From positions 1 to 64,000 of the forward strand of contig JAABRO010000001.1 of NCBI GenBank assembly GCA_011390885.1: a DNA stretch of 64,000 nt, in the 5' to 3' direction. Positions 33,731-42,286 of this stretch are shown here, one piece after another. A program made the position numbers and the translations under genes. The notes below the pieces were generated by a model. It was not told where the DNA came from. It did no database searches and worked only from the letters and a program-made list of their open reading frames with translations. The first letter of the stretch is position 1; every line of letters starts with the position of its first letter. This DNA is from Gemmatimonas sp. (GTDB lineage Bacteria; Gemmatimonadota; Gemmatimonadetes; Gemmatimonadales; Gemmatimonadaceae).

Positions 33731-34516
33731 ATGCGCCTTTCCGTCCTGCTGGCCGCTGCCGCCGCCCTGTCGCTGTCCGCCTGCCTCTCGACCAGTGAGG
33801 TGCGCGGCACGAATCGCTACGGCTCCATTACCATCGGGGCGTCCGGCGGCTCGACCGGACCGTTCGTCGCCACGCCGACGGCCGCCTTCTTCACCGGGCG
33901 GCCGACGGAACTGCCCACGAGTCGCACAACCACCGATCAGTGCGGGACGTTCGCCTTCACGCGGGAGTCCTTTGCCCCCGGCAACCTCGATGCGGGCAGT
34001 GCGCTGCAGCTGCTCGTGGGGAACGAGGGCTACCAGATGGAGGAGTCGGCGCAGGTGCCCGGCATCTACACGCTCCCGGGTGGGGGCAGTTTCTCCTACA
34101 GTGCCGGCGATTCGATTCGCGTGTCGGTGCCCGGTGCGGCCGGCGGATTTCCCGCCTCGCAGGTCGCGCTGCGACTCGCCGAGCCCATCCGCCTCGGGCC
34201 GGTGGTGCTGACGGATGACCAGGACCTGCCGATCACGTGGGAGTCGAACGGCGACGCGAACTCCGGCGTCATCATCTCGGTGCGCTTCACCACGTCGGTG
34301 ACGTCGGAGATCCCTGACGCGCAGGTGCTCTGCGTGGTGCGCGACAATGGCGCGTACACGATTCCTGCCGCCACGCTCGGCCAGTACTTCGCCTCCAACC
34401 CGGCGTCGCGCCAGCTCAACGTGCTGCGCTGGCGCACGAACTTCAGCACGGTCGATGAGCGCTCGTCGCTCTACATCGTGTCCACGCTCGACACCACGAT
34501 GGCGCTGATCGACTGA
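33731..34516 (+). CDS. Lipoprotein of unknown function
   Basis: A 261-residue predicted lipoprotein (lipobox LSLSAC, Cys18). The chosen ATG at 33731 gives a clean signal: Met-Arg then hydrophobic core. In-frame starts at 33662 and 33701 would add a signal-unlike Ser/Pro-rich extension. The rest looks beta-rich, with repeated strands and Gly/Ser turns and no known domain. It is separated from its neighbours, and a TATACG element at 33643-33648 may be part of its promoter. Confidence 0.65.
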   Translation: MRLSVLLAAAAALSLSACLSTSEVRGTNRYGSITIGASGGSTGPFVATPTAAFFTGRPTELPTSRTTTDQCGTFAFTRESFAPGNLDAGSALQLLVGNEGYQMEESAQVPGIYTLPGGGSFSYSAGDSIRVSVPGAAGGFPASQVALRLAEPIRLGPVVLTDDQDLPITWESNGDANSGVIISVRFTTSVTSEIPDAQVLCVVRDNGAYTIPAATLGQYFASNPASRQLNVLRWRTNFSTVDERSSLYIVSTLDTTMALID

Positions 34517-34551
34517 CGCGTCGCCAGGCGCCGCGGCCGCGGAGGCCACGC

Positions 34552-35982
34552 GTGACCACACGGGACGAAACGGATCCGCTGGGCACGATGCCCGTGCCAA
34601 TGGACGCGCTCTATGGCGTGCAGACGGCGCGGGCGTTGCGCAACTTCCCCATCAGTGGACTGCGTCCGCTGCCGGCCTTCGTGGACGCCGTGGTGCACAT
34701 CAAGCGCGCCGCGGCGATCACGCATCGGGAGACGGGCCGGCTGGAGCCGCGCCTCGCCGCCGCGATCGAGCAGGCCGCCGACGAAGTGCTTGCCGGCCGG
34801 CACCGCGAGCACTTCGTCGTCGATCCCTACCAGGCGGGTGCCGGCACGTCACACAACATGAACGTGAACGAGGTGCTCGCCAATCGCGCGAACGAGCTCC
34901 TCGGCGCCGCGCGTGGTGCCTACGCCCCGGTGCATCCGAACGATCACGTCAACATGGCGCAGTCCACGAACGACGTGATCCCCACGGCGATCCGCATCGG
35001 CGCGCTGGCGCTGCTCGCGCCGCTCGTCGAGGCCGCGTCGTCGCTGGCCGCGTCGTTCGCGGAGCGCGGTGAGGCATTCGACGATGTGCTCAAGAGCGGG
35101 CGCACGCACCTGCAGGATGCGATGCCGATCCGGCTGGGCCAGGAGTTCGCGGCCTACGCCCACGTGCTGCAGCGCGCGCTGGCGCGTGTACAACAGGCGG
35201 CCGAGTGGCTGCGCGAGCTCGGGATCGGCGGCAGCGCGGTGGGCACCGGGGTCAACGTGGAGCCTGCGTATCCCGCGCTCATGGTCCGGCACCTGTCGGC
35301 GGCGACGGGTCTCCCGTTGCGCGTCGGTGGCGATCGCATCGCCCTCATGCAGAGCATGGGCGACGCGGCGGCGCTCAGTGCGGCGCTTCGCGGGTTCGCC
35401 ATCGACCTCGGCAAGATCGCGTCGGACCTGCGCCTCCTCGTGAGCGGACCGCGCACGGGGCTCGACGAGATTTCGCTGCCGGCCGTGCAGCCGGGCTCGT
35501 CCATCATGCCAGGCAAGGTGAATCCGTCCATCCCGGAGATGGTCAATCAGGTCTGCCTGCAGGTGTTCGGCAACGACACCACGATTGCGATGGCGGCGGA
35601 GCAGGGGCAGCTCGAGCTCAACGTCATGATGCCCGTGATCGCGCACAACCTCTTTCAGTCGATGGGCCTCCTCACGCATGCCATCGTCGCGTTCGACCAG
35701 CGGTGCGTGCGCGGGATCGAGGCGAATCGGGCGATGTGCGCGTACTGGCTCGAGCGGTCCGCCGCCCTCGCCACCGCGCTCGCGCCGCACATCGGGTACG
35801 CGCGCGCGGCCGACCTCGGCAAGCGTTCCGTGCGCGAGGGCGTGCTGGTGCGCGACCTCGTCGAGCGCGAGCAGGTGCTGCCGGCCGAGCAGCTCGCGCG
35901 CGCACTCGACCTGCGGGCCATGACGGAGATCGGCGTGCCGGGCTCGCTTGCTCAATCCGCCCCGCCGGCCGTAGACTCCTGA
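34552..35982 (+). CDS. aspA: Aspartate ammonia-lyase (fumarase/aspartase superfamily)
   Basis: A 476-residue fumarase/aspartase superfamily enzyme with the signature GSSIMPGKVNP and the catalytic loop serine. Aspartase-like features are QAGAGTSHNMNVNE, NDHVNMAQSTNDV and GRTHLQDAMPIRLGQEF. Aspartase interconverts L-aspartate and fumarate plus ammonia. FumC-type fumarase is the alternative, but the AGTS motif favours aspartase. The GTG at 34552 follows GGAGG by six bases. Its 3' end carries the promoter of the Rrf2 gene. Confidence 0.85.
   Translation: MTTRDETDPLGTMPVPMDALYGVQTARALRNFPISGLRPLPAFVDAVVHIKRAAAITHRETGRLEPRLAAAIEQAADEVLAGRHREHFVVDPYQAGAGTSHNMNVNEVLANRANELLGAARGAYAPVHPNDHVNMAQSTNDVIPTAIRIGALALLAPLVEAASSLAASFAERGEAFDDVLKSGRTHLQDAMPIRLGQEFAAYAHVLQRALARVQQAAEWLRELGIGGSAVGTGVNVEPAYPALMVRHLSAATGLPLRVGGDRIALMQSMGDAAALSAALRGFAIDLGKIASDLRLLVSGPRTGLDEISLPAVQPGSSIMPGKVNPSIPEMVNQVCLQVFGNDTTIAMAAEQGQLELNVMMPVIAHNLFQSMGLLTHAIVAFDQRCVRGIEANRAMCAYWLERSAALATALAPHIGYARAADLGKRSVREGVLVRDLVEREQVLPAEQLARALDLRAMTEIGVPGSLAQSAPPAVDS
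35948..35977 (+). promoter_or_regulatory. Predicted promoter giving a leaderless rrf2-family mRNA
   Basis: TTGCTC (35948-35953) and TAGACT (35972-35977) are separated by 18 bases within the end of aspA. Transcription would begin about seven bases after the -10, at the ATG at 35984. No Shine-Dalgarno precedes it. Confidence 0.4.
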
Positions 35983-35983
35983 C

Positions 35984-36481
35984 ATGCGTATCACGACGTG
36001 GGCCGAGTACGGCTTGATCTGCGCGCTGCACCTGGCGCGGCGGCCCGATGAGGGTCCGGTCACCGGCCGGGACATTGCCGCCACCGAGCGGCTTTCGGGC
36101 GACTACGTGGAGCAGATCCTGCTCCGCCTGCGCCGTGCCGGTCTCGTCAAGAGCACGCGCGGTGCGCGCGGAGGCTACCAGCTGGCTCGCCCCGCGAGCG
36201 CGATCACGGTGCGCGACGTGATCAAGGCCTCCGAGCTCTCCACCTTCGACCTGCACTGCGTCTCGCACCCGGTGGACAGCGTGCGCTGCTCCGATGCGGC
36301 GGAGTGCAGCATTCGCCCGGTCTGGATGCTGCTGCAGCAGCGGATCGACGAGGTGCTCGACAGCGTGTGCCTGCAGGACCTGCTCGCGCAGGAGTCGACG
36401 GTGCGCGAACGCGTGGGGCTGCCTGCGGTCGACGACGACGTGCGCGACGGGCGCCTGTCGCTGCCCGTCCTGCCCGGCTGA
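35984..36481 (+). CDS. Rrf2-family transcriptional regulator
   Basis: A 165-residue winged-helix repressor of the Rrf2 family (IscR, NsrR, RsrR relatives). The N-terminal wHTH (about 1-75) is followed by a dimerisation helix and three cysteines: Cys92, Cys102 and Cys108. These could ligate an Fe-S cluster, although the first spacing differs from IscR (92/98/104). It lacks other features to say whether Fe-S status, NO or redox is sensed. It is followed, five bases on, by a hypothetical gene, possibly its target or partner. Confidence 0.88.
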   Translation: MRITTWAEYGLICALHLARRPDEGPVTGRDIAATERLSGDYVEQILLRLRRAGLVKSTRGARGGYQLARPASAITVRDVIKASELSTFDLHCVSHPVDSVRCSDAAECSIRPVWMLLQQRIDEVLDSVCLQDLLAQESTVRERVGLPAVDDDVRDGRLSLPVLPG

Positions 36482-36486
36482 TCGGC

Positions 36487-37041
36487 GTGGGGCTGCTGGC
36501 CAACCTCCGGGAGCAGCGGCGCCGACAGGCAGCGGCCGAGCGCTATGTGGCCTCGCTGCTCGTGCCGGCCGACGCCGAGGACGTCGCGTGGCTCATGGAA
36601 GGGGCTGGGGTGTCGCGCGCGGTGGTGGAGCGGGAACTCGCGTTCGCGCAGCGCGCCATCGGCCTGATCGTGGCCGAACGCGACGCACTCGACGATCGCA
36701 CGGCCGCCGACGTCGCGCACGCCATCGATGCGCTCGTCAAGCGCGAGGCCGGGTCGCAGCGCGAGCAGGCCGAGGACTGGATCGATCACTGGCTGGAGTA
36801 TCACGACGCACTGGACGTGCGCGGGCGTGCCGAGCCGCCGCTTCGCCGCATCGCGCGCGTGCTGCTCCGCCGCGTCGGCGTGTCCGATCCGGGCTCGGCA
36901 CAACTCGTGCGCGCGGTCGGCATCGTGACCCGCAACCGGCTCGCGGCGAACGAGGCGCTCACCGCGGCCTTCGGGGTGGCCGACCTGCCAGAGGATCGCC
37001 TGCCGTCCGAGGTGTATCGGGAACGCACCGGCCACGGCTGA
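36487..37041 (+). CDS. Hypothetical helical protein
   Basis: A 184-residue, highly charged protein rich in Arg/Glu/Ala and probably all-helical, with no membrane segment and no recognised motif. The GTG at 36487 starts five bases after the rrf2 stop. Heptad-like spacing suggests coiled coils. The hairpin at 37070-37110 lies just downstream. No function can be assigned. Confidence 0.6.
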   Translation: MGLLANLREQRRRQAAAERYVASLLVPADAEDVAWLMEGAGVSRAVVERELAFAQRAIGLIVAERDALDDRTAADVAHAIDALVKREAGSQREQAEDWIDHWLEYHDALDVRGRAEPPLRRIARVLLRRVGVSDPGSAQLVRAVGIVTRNRLAANEALTAAFGVADLPEDRLPSEVYRERTGHG

Positions 37042-37069
37042 CCGCCGAACGATCGGACTGAGGCAAACG

Positions 37070-37110
37070 ACGAACGCGGCGGATCGCTGGGAAGCGACCG
37101 CCGCGTTCGT
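37070..37110. terminator. Long bidirectional hairpin between hypothetical gene and tRNA-Leu
   Basis: ACGAACGCGGCGG (37070-37082) and CCGCCGCGTTCGT (37098-37110) form 13 bp. TCGCT/AGCGA (37084-37088/37093-37097) extends the stem over one bulged A to a GGGA loop, about 18 bp in all. It lies downstream of the plus-strand hypothetical gene and of the minus-strand tRNA-Leu, so it can serve both. Only short T runs follow on the minus strand. Confidence 0.7.
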
Positions 37111-37129
37111 GTGTACTACGGCTCACAGG

Positions 37130-37213
37130 TGCCGAAGGCCGGACTCGAACCGGCACGGGCTTGCGCCCACTGCGCCCTGAACGCAGCGCGTCTACCAATT
37201 CCACCACTCCGGC
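37130..37213 (-). tRNA. tRNA-Leu (anticodon CAG)
   Basis: The minus-strand product begins GCCGGAG and ends with CTTCGGC plus discriminator A (37130). It has a long class II variable arm and an anticodon stem CTGCG/CGCAG around TTCAGGG, giving anticodon CAG (leucine, CUG). The T-arm contains GGTTCGAGTCC. CCA is not encoded. Total length is 84 nt. A strong promoter lies about 30 bases upstream. Confidence 0.97.
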
Positions 37214-37248
37214 AAACCGTCACGACTGCGTCGTGTCGGAGAACGCTC

Positions 37249-37278
37249 AGTATAGATCCGTGAGGGGGGCGAAGTCAA
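37249..37278 (-). promoter_or_regulatory. Near-consensus promoter for tRNA-Leu
   Basis: On the minus strand TTGACT (37273-37278) and TATACT (37249-37254) are separated by 18 bases. Each hexamer matches five of six consensus positions, the strongest promoter match I see in the window. Predicted start is near 37242. Confidence 0.7.
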
Positions 37279-37297
37279 CGTGTGCCAGCCGACAGTG

Positions 37298-37327
37298 TTG
37301 TGTGGCACCCTCGCGGACCCTTAGCTT
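37298..37327 (+). promoter_or_regulatory. Predicted smpB promoter close to the ATG
   Basis: TTGTGT (37298-37303) and TAGCTT (37322-37327) have an 18-base spacer. The start site would fall within a few bases of the smpB ATG at 37337, which has no Shine-Dalgarno, consistent with a leaderless or nearly leaderless mRNA. Confidence 0.4.
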
Positions 37328-37336
37328 CCCGGTCGA

Positions 37337-37810
37337 ATGCCGAAAGCCGACAGCAGCGAACATCCGAAAGAATCGATCGCGCGGAACAAGCGCGCGCGTC
37401 ACGACTACGAAATCCTGGACACCTGGGAGGCCGGCATCGTGCTGCGCGGAACCGAGGTGAAGGCGCTGCGCGAGGGACGGGCCAACCTGACCGATGCCTA
37501 CGGCATCATCATGGACGGCGAGGTGTTCCTGCTCAACCTCAACATCGGGGCGTATGGACTGGGCAACCAGTTCAACCACGAGCCGACCCGGTCCCGCAAG
37601 CTGTTGCTCCACCGGCGGGAAATCCGTCGAATGATCGGCGCCGTGGAGCGCCAGGGACTCACGCTGATTCCGCTGGAGCTGTACTTCGTGCGGGGACGGG
37701 CCAAGGTCGTGCTCGGCCTCGGGCGAGGCAAGAAGGCCCACGACAAGCGAGAGGACCTCAAGCGCAAGGACGCCGATCGTGAGATCGCGCGCGCGTTGCG
37801 CAGCCGCTAG
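37337..37810 (+). CDS. smpB: SsrA-binding protein SmpB
   Basis: A 157-residue SmpB that binds tmRNA and brings it to stalled ribosomes for trans-translation. Conserved motifs are RHDYEI, GTEVKALREGRANLTDAY, LNIGAY and the KKAHDKREDLKRKDADREI tail. The length is standard. No tmRNA (ssrA) gene is visible within the window. The next gene, an amidase, starts 32 bases later. Confidence 0.97.
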   Translation: MPKADSSEHPKESIARNKRARHDYEILDTWEAGIVLRGTEVKALREGRANLTDAYGIIMDGEVFLLNLNIGAYGLGNQFNHEPTRSRKLLLHRREIRRMIGAVERQGLTLIPLELYFVRGRAKVVLGLGRGKKAHDKREDLKRKDADREIARALRSR

Positions 37811-37842
37811 GTCGTCCTCCCCCTCGTCCGCGAACTGCTGCC

Positions 37843-39090
37843 GTGCTCCTCTCCCTGCTGTGTGCCTGCCAGGTCGCCGTGGCTTCACCCGCGCCGCTCG
37901 TCGTGCGCGTGGGGGACAAGGTGCGCAGCGTCCCGGTCGTCGCGCACCCGGAGGGTGGCTCCGCGCTGCGTGCCGACCTGTTGGCCGAGGCGATCGGTGG
38001 CCGCCTGATCGACGGCGGGGCCGGGCGGTGGCGACTGGACCTGGGCGGTACGGGGATCGCGCTCACGCTGCTCGCTCCCTTTGCGGTGAGCGGCGAAGAG
38101 GCGCTGCCCATGCCCTCGTCGCCTTTCCGTAGCGGTGGCCGGGTGTTCGTGCCCTACGCGCTCGCTACCGACATCCTGCCTCGCGCGCTCGGTGGCCTGA
38201 TGTTCGATCCGGCGCGGGTGGAGCTGCGGCGCATGGCGCTCGTCTCCCGCCAACCGGCCGCGCCGCGCGCGATCGCCGAGGCCTCCGCCCGCGCCTCGCG
38301 GAGTGCCGCGGAGATCGTGCCCTCGCCACGCATCCCCGACGTCTCGCCGCCGGCGCGTGCCCCGTCTCGAAAGCGCCTCGTCGTCGTGGATGCCGGACAC
38401 GGTGGGCGCGACCCGGGCTCGCTCCTCCGCATCGGCAACACGACGGTGCCCGAGAAGACCGTCGCCCTGGCCGTCTCGCTCAAGCTGCGCGAGGCACTGC
38501 AGGCGCGCGGGGTGTCCGTGGTCATGACCCGCACCCGCGACACACTGATCGCGCTCGGCGACCGTGGACCGATCGCGAATCGCTCGCGCGGCGACCTCTT
38601 CGTGTCCGTGCACGTCAACGCGGCCAACCCGAACTGGCGCAACCCCGGGGCCACGCGCGGCTTCGAGACCTACTTCCTCGCCGAAGCCAAGACGGAGGAT
38701 GAGGCGCGCGTCGCGCGCATGGAGAACGAAGCCGTCAAGTTCGAGACCAGCGAGGAGACCTCGCGGGGTGATCCGCTTGGCTTCATCCTGCGGGACATGG
38801 CGCAGAACGAGCACCTGCGCGAGTCGCTCACGCTCGCCGAGCTCGTGCAGCAGCGTATGAAGGGCATTCACCCGGGGCCGAGCCGCGGGGTGAAGCAGGC
38901 ACCGTTCAGCGTGCTGGTGAACTCCTTCATGCCGTCGGTGCTCGTCGAGATCGGCTTCGGGTCCAACCTGCCCGAAGCACGCTGGATGACGTCGGAGGCC
39001 GGGCAGCGGCAGCTCGCCGAGGCGATTGCCGACGCATGCGTCGCGTACCTCGCGCAGTACGAGCGCAAGGTGGGCGCCAGCGAGCCGTGA
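37843..39090 (+). CDS. N-acetylmuramoyl-L-alanine amidase (Amidase_3)
   Basis: A 415-residue enzyme. A short hydrophobic N-terminus (start GTG 37843) precedes a copper-amine-oxidase-like/AMIN-like N-domain (about 20-130) and a C-terminal Amidase_3 domain. The latter includes VVVDAGHGGRDPGS, a glutamate in VPEKTVALAV, SVHVNAA and VLVEIGFGSN, the zinc ligands and catalytic Glu of AmiC-type amidases. It cleaves between MurNAc and the stem peptide, typically during cell separation. Whether the N-terminus is a secretion signal or lipobox-like is uncertain: the n-region lacks a positive charge. Confidence 0.85.
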   Translation: MLLSLLCACQVAVASPAPLVVRVGDKVRSVPVVAHPEGGSALRADLLAEAIGGRLIDGGAGRWRLDLGGTGIALTLLAPFAVSGEEALPMPSSPFRSGGRVFVPYALATDILPRALGGLMFDPARVELRRMALVSRQPAAPRAIAEASARASRSAAEIVPSPRIPDVSPPARAPSRKRLVVVDAGHGGRDPGSLLRIGNTTVPEKTVALAVSLKLREALQARGVSVVMTRTRDTLIALGDRGPIANRSRGDLFVSVHVNAANPNWRNPGATRGFETYFLAEAKTEDEARVARMENEAVKFETSEETSRGDPLGFILRDMAQNEHLRESLTLAELVQQRMKGIHPGPSRGVKQAPFSVLVNSFMPSVLVEIGFGSNLPEARWMTSEAGQRQLAEAIADACVAYLAQYERKVGASEP

Positions 39091-40274
39091 GTCCCCGCGC
39101 GCGCCGTCGTTGGCGTGTGGTGCGGGCGGTCGGCTGCGTGGCGTGCTGGGCACTCGTCGCGGCGGCGTGCTCTCCGCACCTGGTCGTGCGCAACGCCGAG
39201 GTGAACGCGCGTCTCGCCATGCGCGATGCGGATGAGTATGCGCGCCGTGGTCTCGACGACAGTGCGGTCGTGCGCTACGAGCGCGCGGCGCGGTCGGCGG
39301 CGCGCGTGCTCACGCGCCGCGATTTCGAACCGGCCGACGCGATCTACTGGCAGTTCCTCCATGGGCGCGCCGCTGCGCGCTCCGGTGACTGCGAGACCGG
39401 AAGCGAGCGCCTGCAGGCGCTGTTCTGGGCTCGCGCCTTGCCTCCGGATGATGTGGTGCGCGCCGTGGAGGCGCTGGTCGAGTGCGAGCTGCTCGAGGGG
39501 AACCGGCGTCGCGCCACCACGCGCCTGCCGGAGCATCTCGACGAGCTCTCGCGCACACTCGCGGTGGACACGGTGCGCACGCTGTCTCGCGAGGCGACGC
39601 AGCGTGCGGCGATGCTGCGGGCCCGCGTGGCGTTGCTCCTCGGCGACGTCGCGCGCGCCGACTCCCTGATCTCGCTGGTGGGTGAAGCGCCGCCGCCATG
39701 GGACGCGAGAGCGGAGGCCTTCGCCACACTGGTTCGAGAGCGCGAGGCCGCGCGCGTCGACGCCGACGTGCGCGCCGCGTCGGACACGTCGGCGATCGCA
39801 TCGATCCTGCGGGAGGCGGGCGCCGACACCGCGCGCTCGGATCGCCTGCAGTTGCTGCGCGACGCGTTCGAACTCGTGCGCATCCTGCAGGGCATGGAGG
39901 ATGCTTCCGGCGCGGCGGACTATCTCGCGGGACACGTGGCGTGGGCGCAGCTGCGCAATCCCGCGCTCGCGGCCGCGGCCTGGGACACGCTGGCGGCGCG
40001 CTGGCCCGACGCGCCGGTGCTCGAACTCGCACTGGCGGAGGCCGCGGGGCTGCCCGAGCCGTTCGGTCAGGCGTTTCGCGTCTCGCTGCTCGCGCGCTTT
40101 CCGCGATCGAGCGCGATCGCGCAGGCGGGCGATTCGATGCGCATCGTGCGCCCCACGGAGGACGCGCAGGTGCGGGCTCTCGTCGAGGCGCGGTTCGAGC
40201 TGGCCCGCCGTGAGCTGGCCCAGCGCCTCGCGGAACGTCGTGACGCGGCGTTGCCGCCGGACGCGAGCCCCTGA
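39087..40274 (+). CDS. TPR-like lipoprotein of unknown function
   Basis: A 395-residue predicted lipoprotein (basic n-region, lipobox VAAAC, Cys28). The mature part is Ala/Arg/Leu-rich and helical with repeated helix pairs, consistent with a TPR-like solenoid, although no single consensus repeat is clear. The GTG overlaps the amidase stop, so it may work with it as an envelope partner or regulator (inference). The gene is followed by pyrD after 25 bases. Confidence 0.6.
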   Translation: MSPRARRRWRVVRAVGCVACWALVAAACSPHLVVRNAEVNARLAMRDADEYARRGLDDSAVVRYERAARSAARVLTRRDFEPADAIYWQFLHGRAAARSGDCETGSERLQALFWARALPPDDVVRAVEALVECELLEGNRRRATTRLPEHLDELSRTLAVDTVRTLSREATQRAAMLRARVALLLGDVARADSLISLVGEAPPPWDARAEAFATLVREREAARVDADVRAASDTSAIASILREAGADTARSDRLQLLRDAFELVRILQGMEDASGAADYLAGHVAWAQLRNPALAAAAWDTLAARWPDAPVLELALAEAAGLPEPFGQAFRVSLLARFPRSSAIAQAGDSMRIVRPTEDAQVRALVEARFELARRELAQRLAERRDAALPPDASP

Positions 40275-40299
40275 GCGTGCGACTAGATTGCTTCGCGAC

Positions 40300-41289
40300 A
40301 TGACCTCCTCGCTCGCTGGTTCCGCCGTCGCCCCCGCGTCGCCCGCGCCCGCTGTCGTCGCGCGGCCGCTCGGCGTGGCGGCGGCAGGCATCGTGTTCCG
40401 CAATCCCGTGGTGCTCGCGTCGGGCACGGCCGGCTACGGCCATGAACTCGCCGAGGTCGTCGACCTCGATGCCATCGGCGGCCTCGCGAGCAAGGCCGTG
40501 AGCGTGGCACCGCGGCACGGGGCGCCCGCGCTGCGCGTCGGGGAGTTCGCCGGGGGGATGATCAACGCCGTCGGACTCGCGAACCCCGGCATGGAGGCGG
40601 TGCGCCGCGATCACCTCGGCTACATGACGGCGCACCACGCGGGCACGCGGGTGCTCATCAACGTGATCGGCTTCGCGATCGAGGAGTTCGCGCAGGTCAT
40701 CGCCCACCTCGACGACCTGCCCGGGCACTCCGGCTACGAGCTCAACGTGAGCTGCCCCAACACCAAGGCGGGCGGCATCGAGTTCGGGGCCGATCCCGCG
40801 GCACTGCGCACCGTGGTGAGCACCGCGCGAGCCGCGACGCGCCGGCCGCTGTTCGTGAAGCTGTCGCCGGCACTCGGCACGGCGCTCGTTCCCGCCGCGC
40901 AGCAGGCGATCGATGCGGGCGCCGACGCGCTCACGCTGGTGAACACGATGCCGGGCCTCGTCATCGATGTGGAGTCGCGCCGGCCGCGCCTCGGCTTCGG
41001 AAGCGGCGGGGTGAGTGGGCCGGCGATCCTGCCGGTGGGCGTGCTCGCCACGTGGCGCGTCTCGCGCGCACTGCCCGGCGTGCCGCTCTGCGGGCTGGGT
41101 GGCGTGTCCACGGCCGACGACGCGCTGCAGTACATCCTCGCCGGCGCGTCGCTCGTGGGGGTGGGCACCGCCTCGCTGCGCGATCCGCGGGCACCGGAGC
41201 GCATCGTGCGCGGGCTCGCGCGGTGGTGCGACCGGCACGGCATCACCGACCTCGCCGCCCTGCGCGGCACCCTGGAGTGGCCGCAATGA
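40300..41289 (+). CDS. pyrD: Dihydroorotate dehydrogenase, class 1B-like
   Basis: A 329-residue FMN enzyme of the class 1 type. It contains MINAVGLANPG, ELNVSCPN (catalytic loop), VKLSPALG, TLVNTMPG and the phosphate-binding GLGGVSTADDALQYI. It oxidises dihydroorotate to orotate in pyrimidine synthesis. Class 1B enzymes require a PyrK iron-sulfur subunit, which is not in the window. The ATG at 40300 lies 11 bases after TAGATT, another possible near-leaderless start. The stop overlaps the pyrF start. Confidence 0.93.
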   Translation: MTSSLAGSAVAPASPAPAVVARPLGVAAAGIVFRNPVVLASGTAGYGHELAEVVDLDAIGGLASKAVSVAPRHGAPALRVGEFAGGMINAVGLANPGMEAVRRDHLGYMTAHHAGTRVLINVIGFAIEEFAQVIAHLDDLPGHSGYELNVSCPNTKAGGIEFGADPAALRTVVSTARAATRRPLFVKLSPALGTALVPAAQQAIDAGADALTLVNTMPGLVIDVESRRPRLGFGSGGVSGPAILPVGVLATWRVSRALPGVPLCGLGGVSTADDALQYILAGASLVGVGTASLRDPRAPERIVRGLARWCDRHGITDLAALRGTLEWPQ

Positions 41290-42050
41290 CCGAGACCTCC
41301 TCTGGCGCGACGCCGAGCGTCGTGCGCACCGTGACCCCGATCGTCGCCCTCGACGTCCCCGACCGCGCCGCGGCCGAGGCGCTCGTGACGGAGCTGGGGC
41401 CGGCCTGCGACTTCTACAAGGTGGGCCTCGAGCTGTACTCGGCCGACGGGCCCGGGATCGTGGCCTGGCTGCGCCTCGCCGGAAAGCGGGTCTTCGTGGA
41501 CCTCAAGCTGCACGACATCCCCAACACGGTGCGGGGAGCGGCGCGGAGCGTGGCACGACACGGCGCGTCGCTGCTCACGGTGCACGCGGTGGGCGGCTCG
41601 GCGATGATCCAGGCGGCCGTCGAGGGCGCGGCAGAGGGGAGCGGGTCCGAGCCCTGTGAGATCCTGGCGGTGACGATCCTCACCTCGCTCGACGCGGCGA
41701 CGGTGGGCGCGACGTGGGGGCGGGCGCCGGTGGATGTGACGGCCGAGGTGGTGCGGCTGGCCGGCGAGGCGGCGCAGGGCGGGGCGGCCGGCGTGGTGAG
41801 CAGCGGGCACGAGCTGGCGGCGCTGCGCGGCGCGCACGGGGACCGGCTGCGGTACCTGGTGCCGGGGCTCCGGCAGGCCGGGGGCGCGACGCATGATCAG
41901 CAGCGGGTGATGACGCCGGCGGCCGCGGCGGCGGCGGGCGCGTCGTGGCTGGTGCTGGGCCGGGCGGTGACGGCGGCGTCCGATCCGGTGGCGGCCCTGA
42001 CGGCGATCCGGGACGATGTGGCCCTTGCCATGGGCTCCCAACTCGCGTAG
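41286..42050 (+). CDS. pyrF: Orotidine-5'-phosphate decarboxylase
   Basis: A 254-residue decarboxylase with the catalytic VDLKLHDIPNT motif (Asp-x-Lys-x-x-Asp), LTVHAVGG, and a C-terminal phosphate-binding region. It converts OMP to UMP, the last step of UMP synthesis, directly following pyrD. The ATG overlaps the pyrD stop by ATGA, so pyrDF is a unit. Placement of pyrF directly upstream of rpmJ is noteworthy, since infA or map is usual there. Confidence 0.95.
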   Translation: MTETSSGATPSVVRTVTPIVALDVPDRAAAEALVTELGPACDFYKVGLELYSADGPGIVAWLRLAGKRVFVDLKLHDIPNTVRGAARSVARHGASLLTVHAVGGSAMIQAAVEGAAEGSGSEPCEILAVTILTSLDAATVGATWGRAPVDVTAEVVRLAGEAAQGGAAGVVSSGHELAALRGAHGDRLRYLVPGLRQAGGATHDQQRVMTPAAAAAAGASWLVLGRAVTAASDPVAALTAIRDDVALAMGSQLA

Positions 42051-42064
42051 ATAGCAGGTCTTGG

Positions 42065-42099
42065 CCGAAATTCCTCCCGGCGTTGTCGGGCAATTTCGG
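42065..42099 (+). terminator. Hairpin between pyrF and the ribosomal operon
   Basis: CCGAAATT (42065-42072) pairs with AATTTCGG (42092-42099), with possible inner CCCG/CGGG pairing, 15 bases after the pyrF stop. It probably terminates pyrDF transcription. A U-tract is absent. Confidence 0.5.
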
Positions 42100-42193
42100 A
42101 GGTGCTGCCGGCCCGCCGGCCACCATCACCATGCACGCGTGCGCGGGATCGCCTGCGATGCGGCCGGAACGGCTGTGTCAGGAGTGGCGATGC

Positions 42194-42222
42194 ATCACGC
42201 GTGATCCACCGACGGACGTCCG
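42194..42222 (+). promoter_or_regulatory. Palindromes in the leader of the ribosomal-protein operon
   Basis: ATCACGCGTGAT (42194-42205) and CGGACGTCCG (42213-42222) are perfect palindromes within the 236-base gap between pyrF and rpmJ. GTGATCC recurs near 42232. These may be operator sites or RNA structures controlling the operon. No clear -35/-10 could be picked here. Confidence 0.3.
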
Positions 42223-42286
42223 CGCGAGCGGGTGATCCGGCACGGCGCGTGAGCGTCGGGGCGTGCAAGCGCCGAAAGGAGTCTTC

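Noticed and set aside
37211-37336. tmRNA (ssrA) next to smpB
   Set aside because: The gap is too short and lacks an alanine-tRNA-like domain; only the tRNA-Leu and promoters occupy it.
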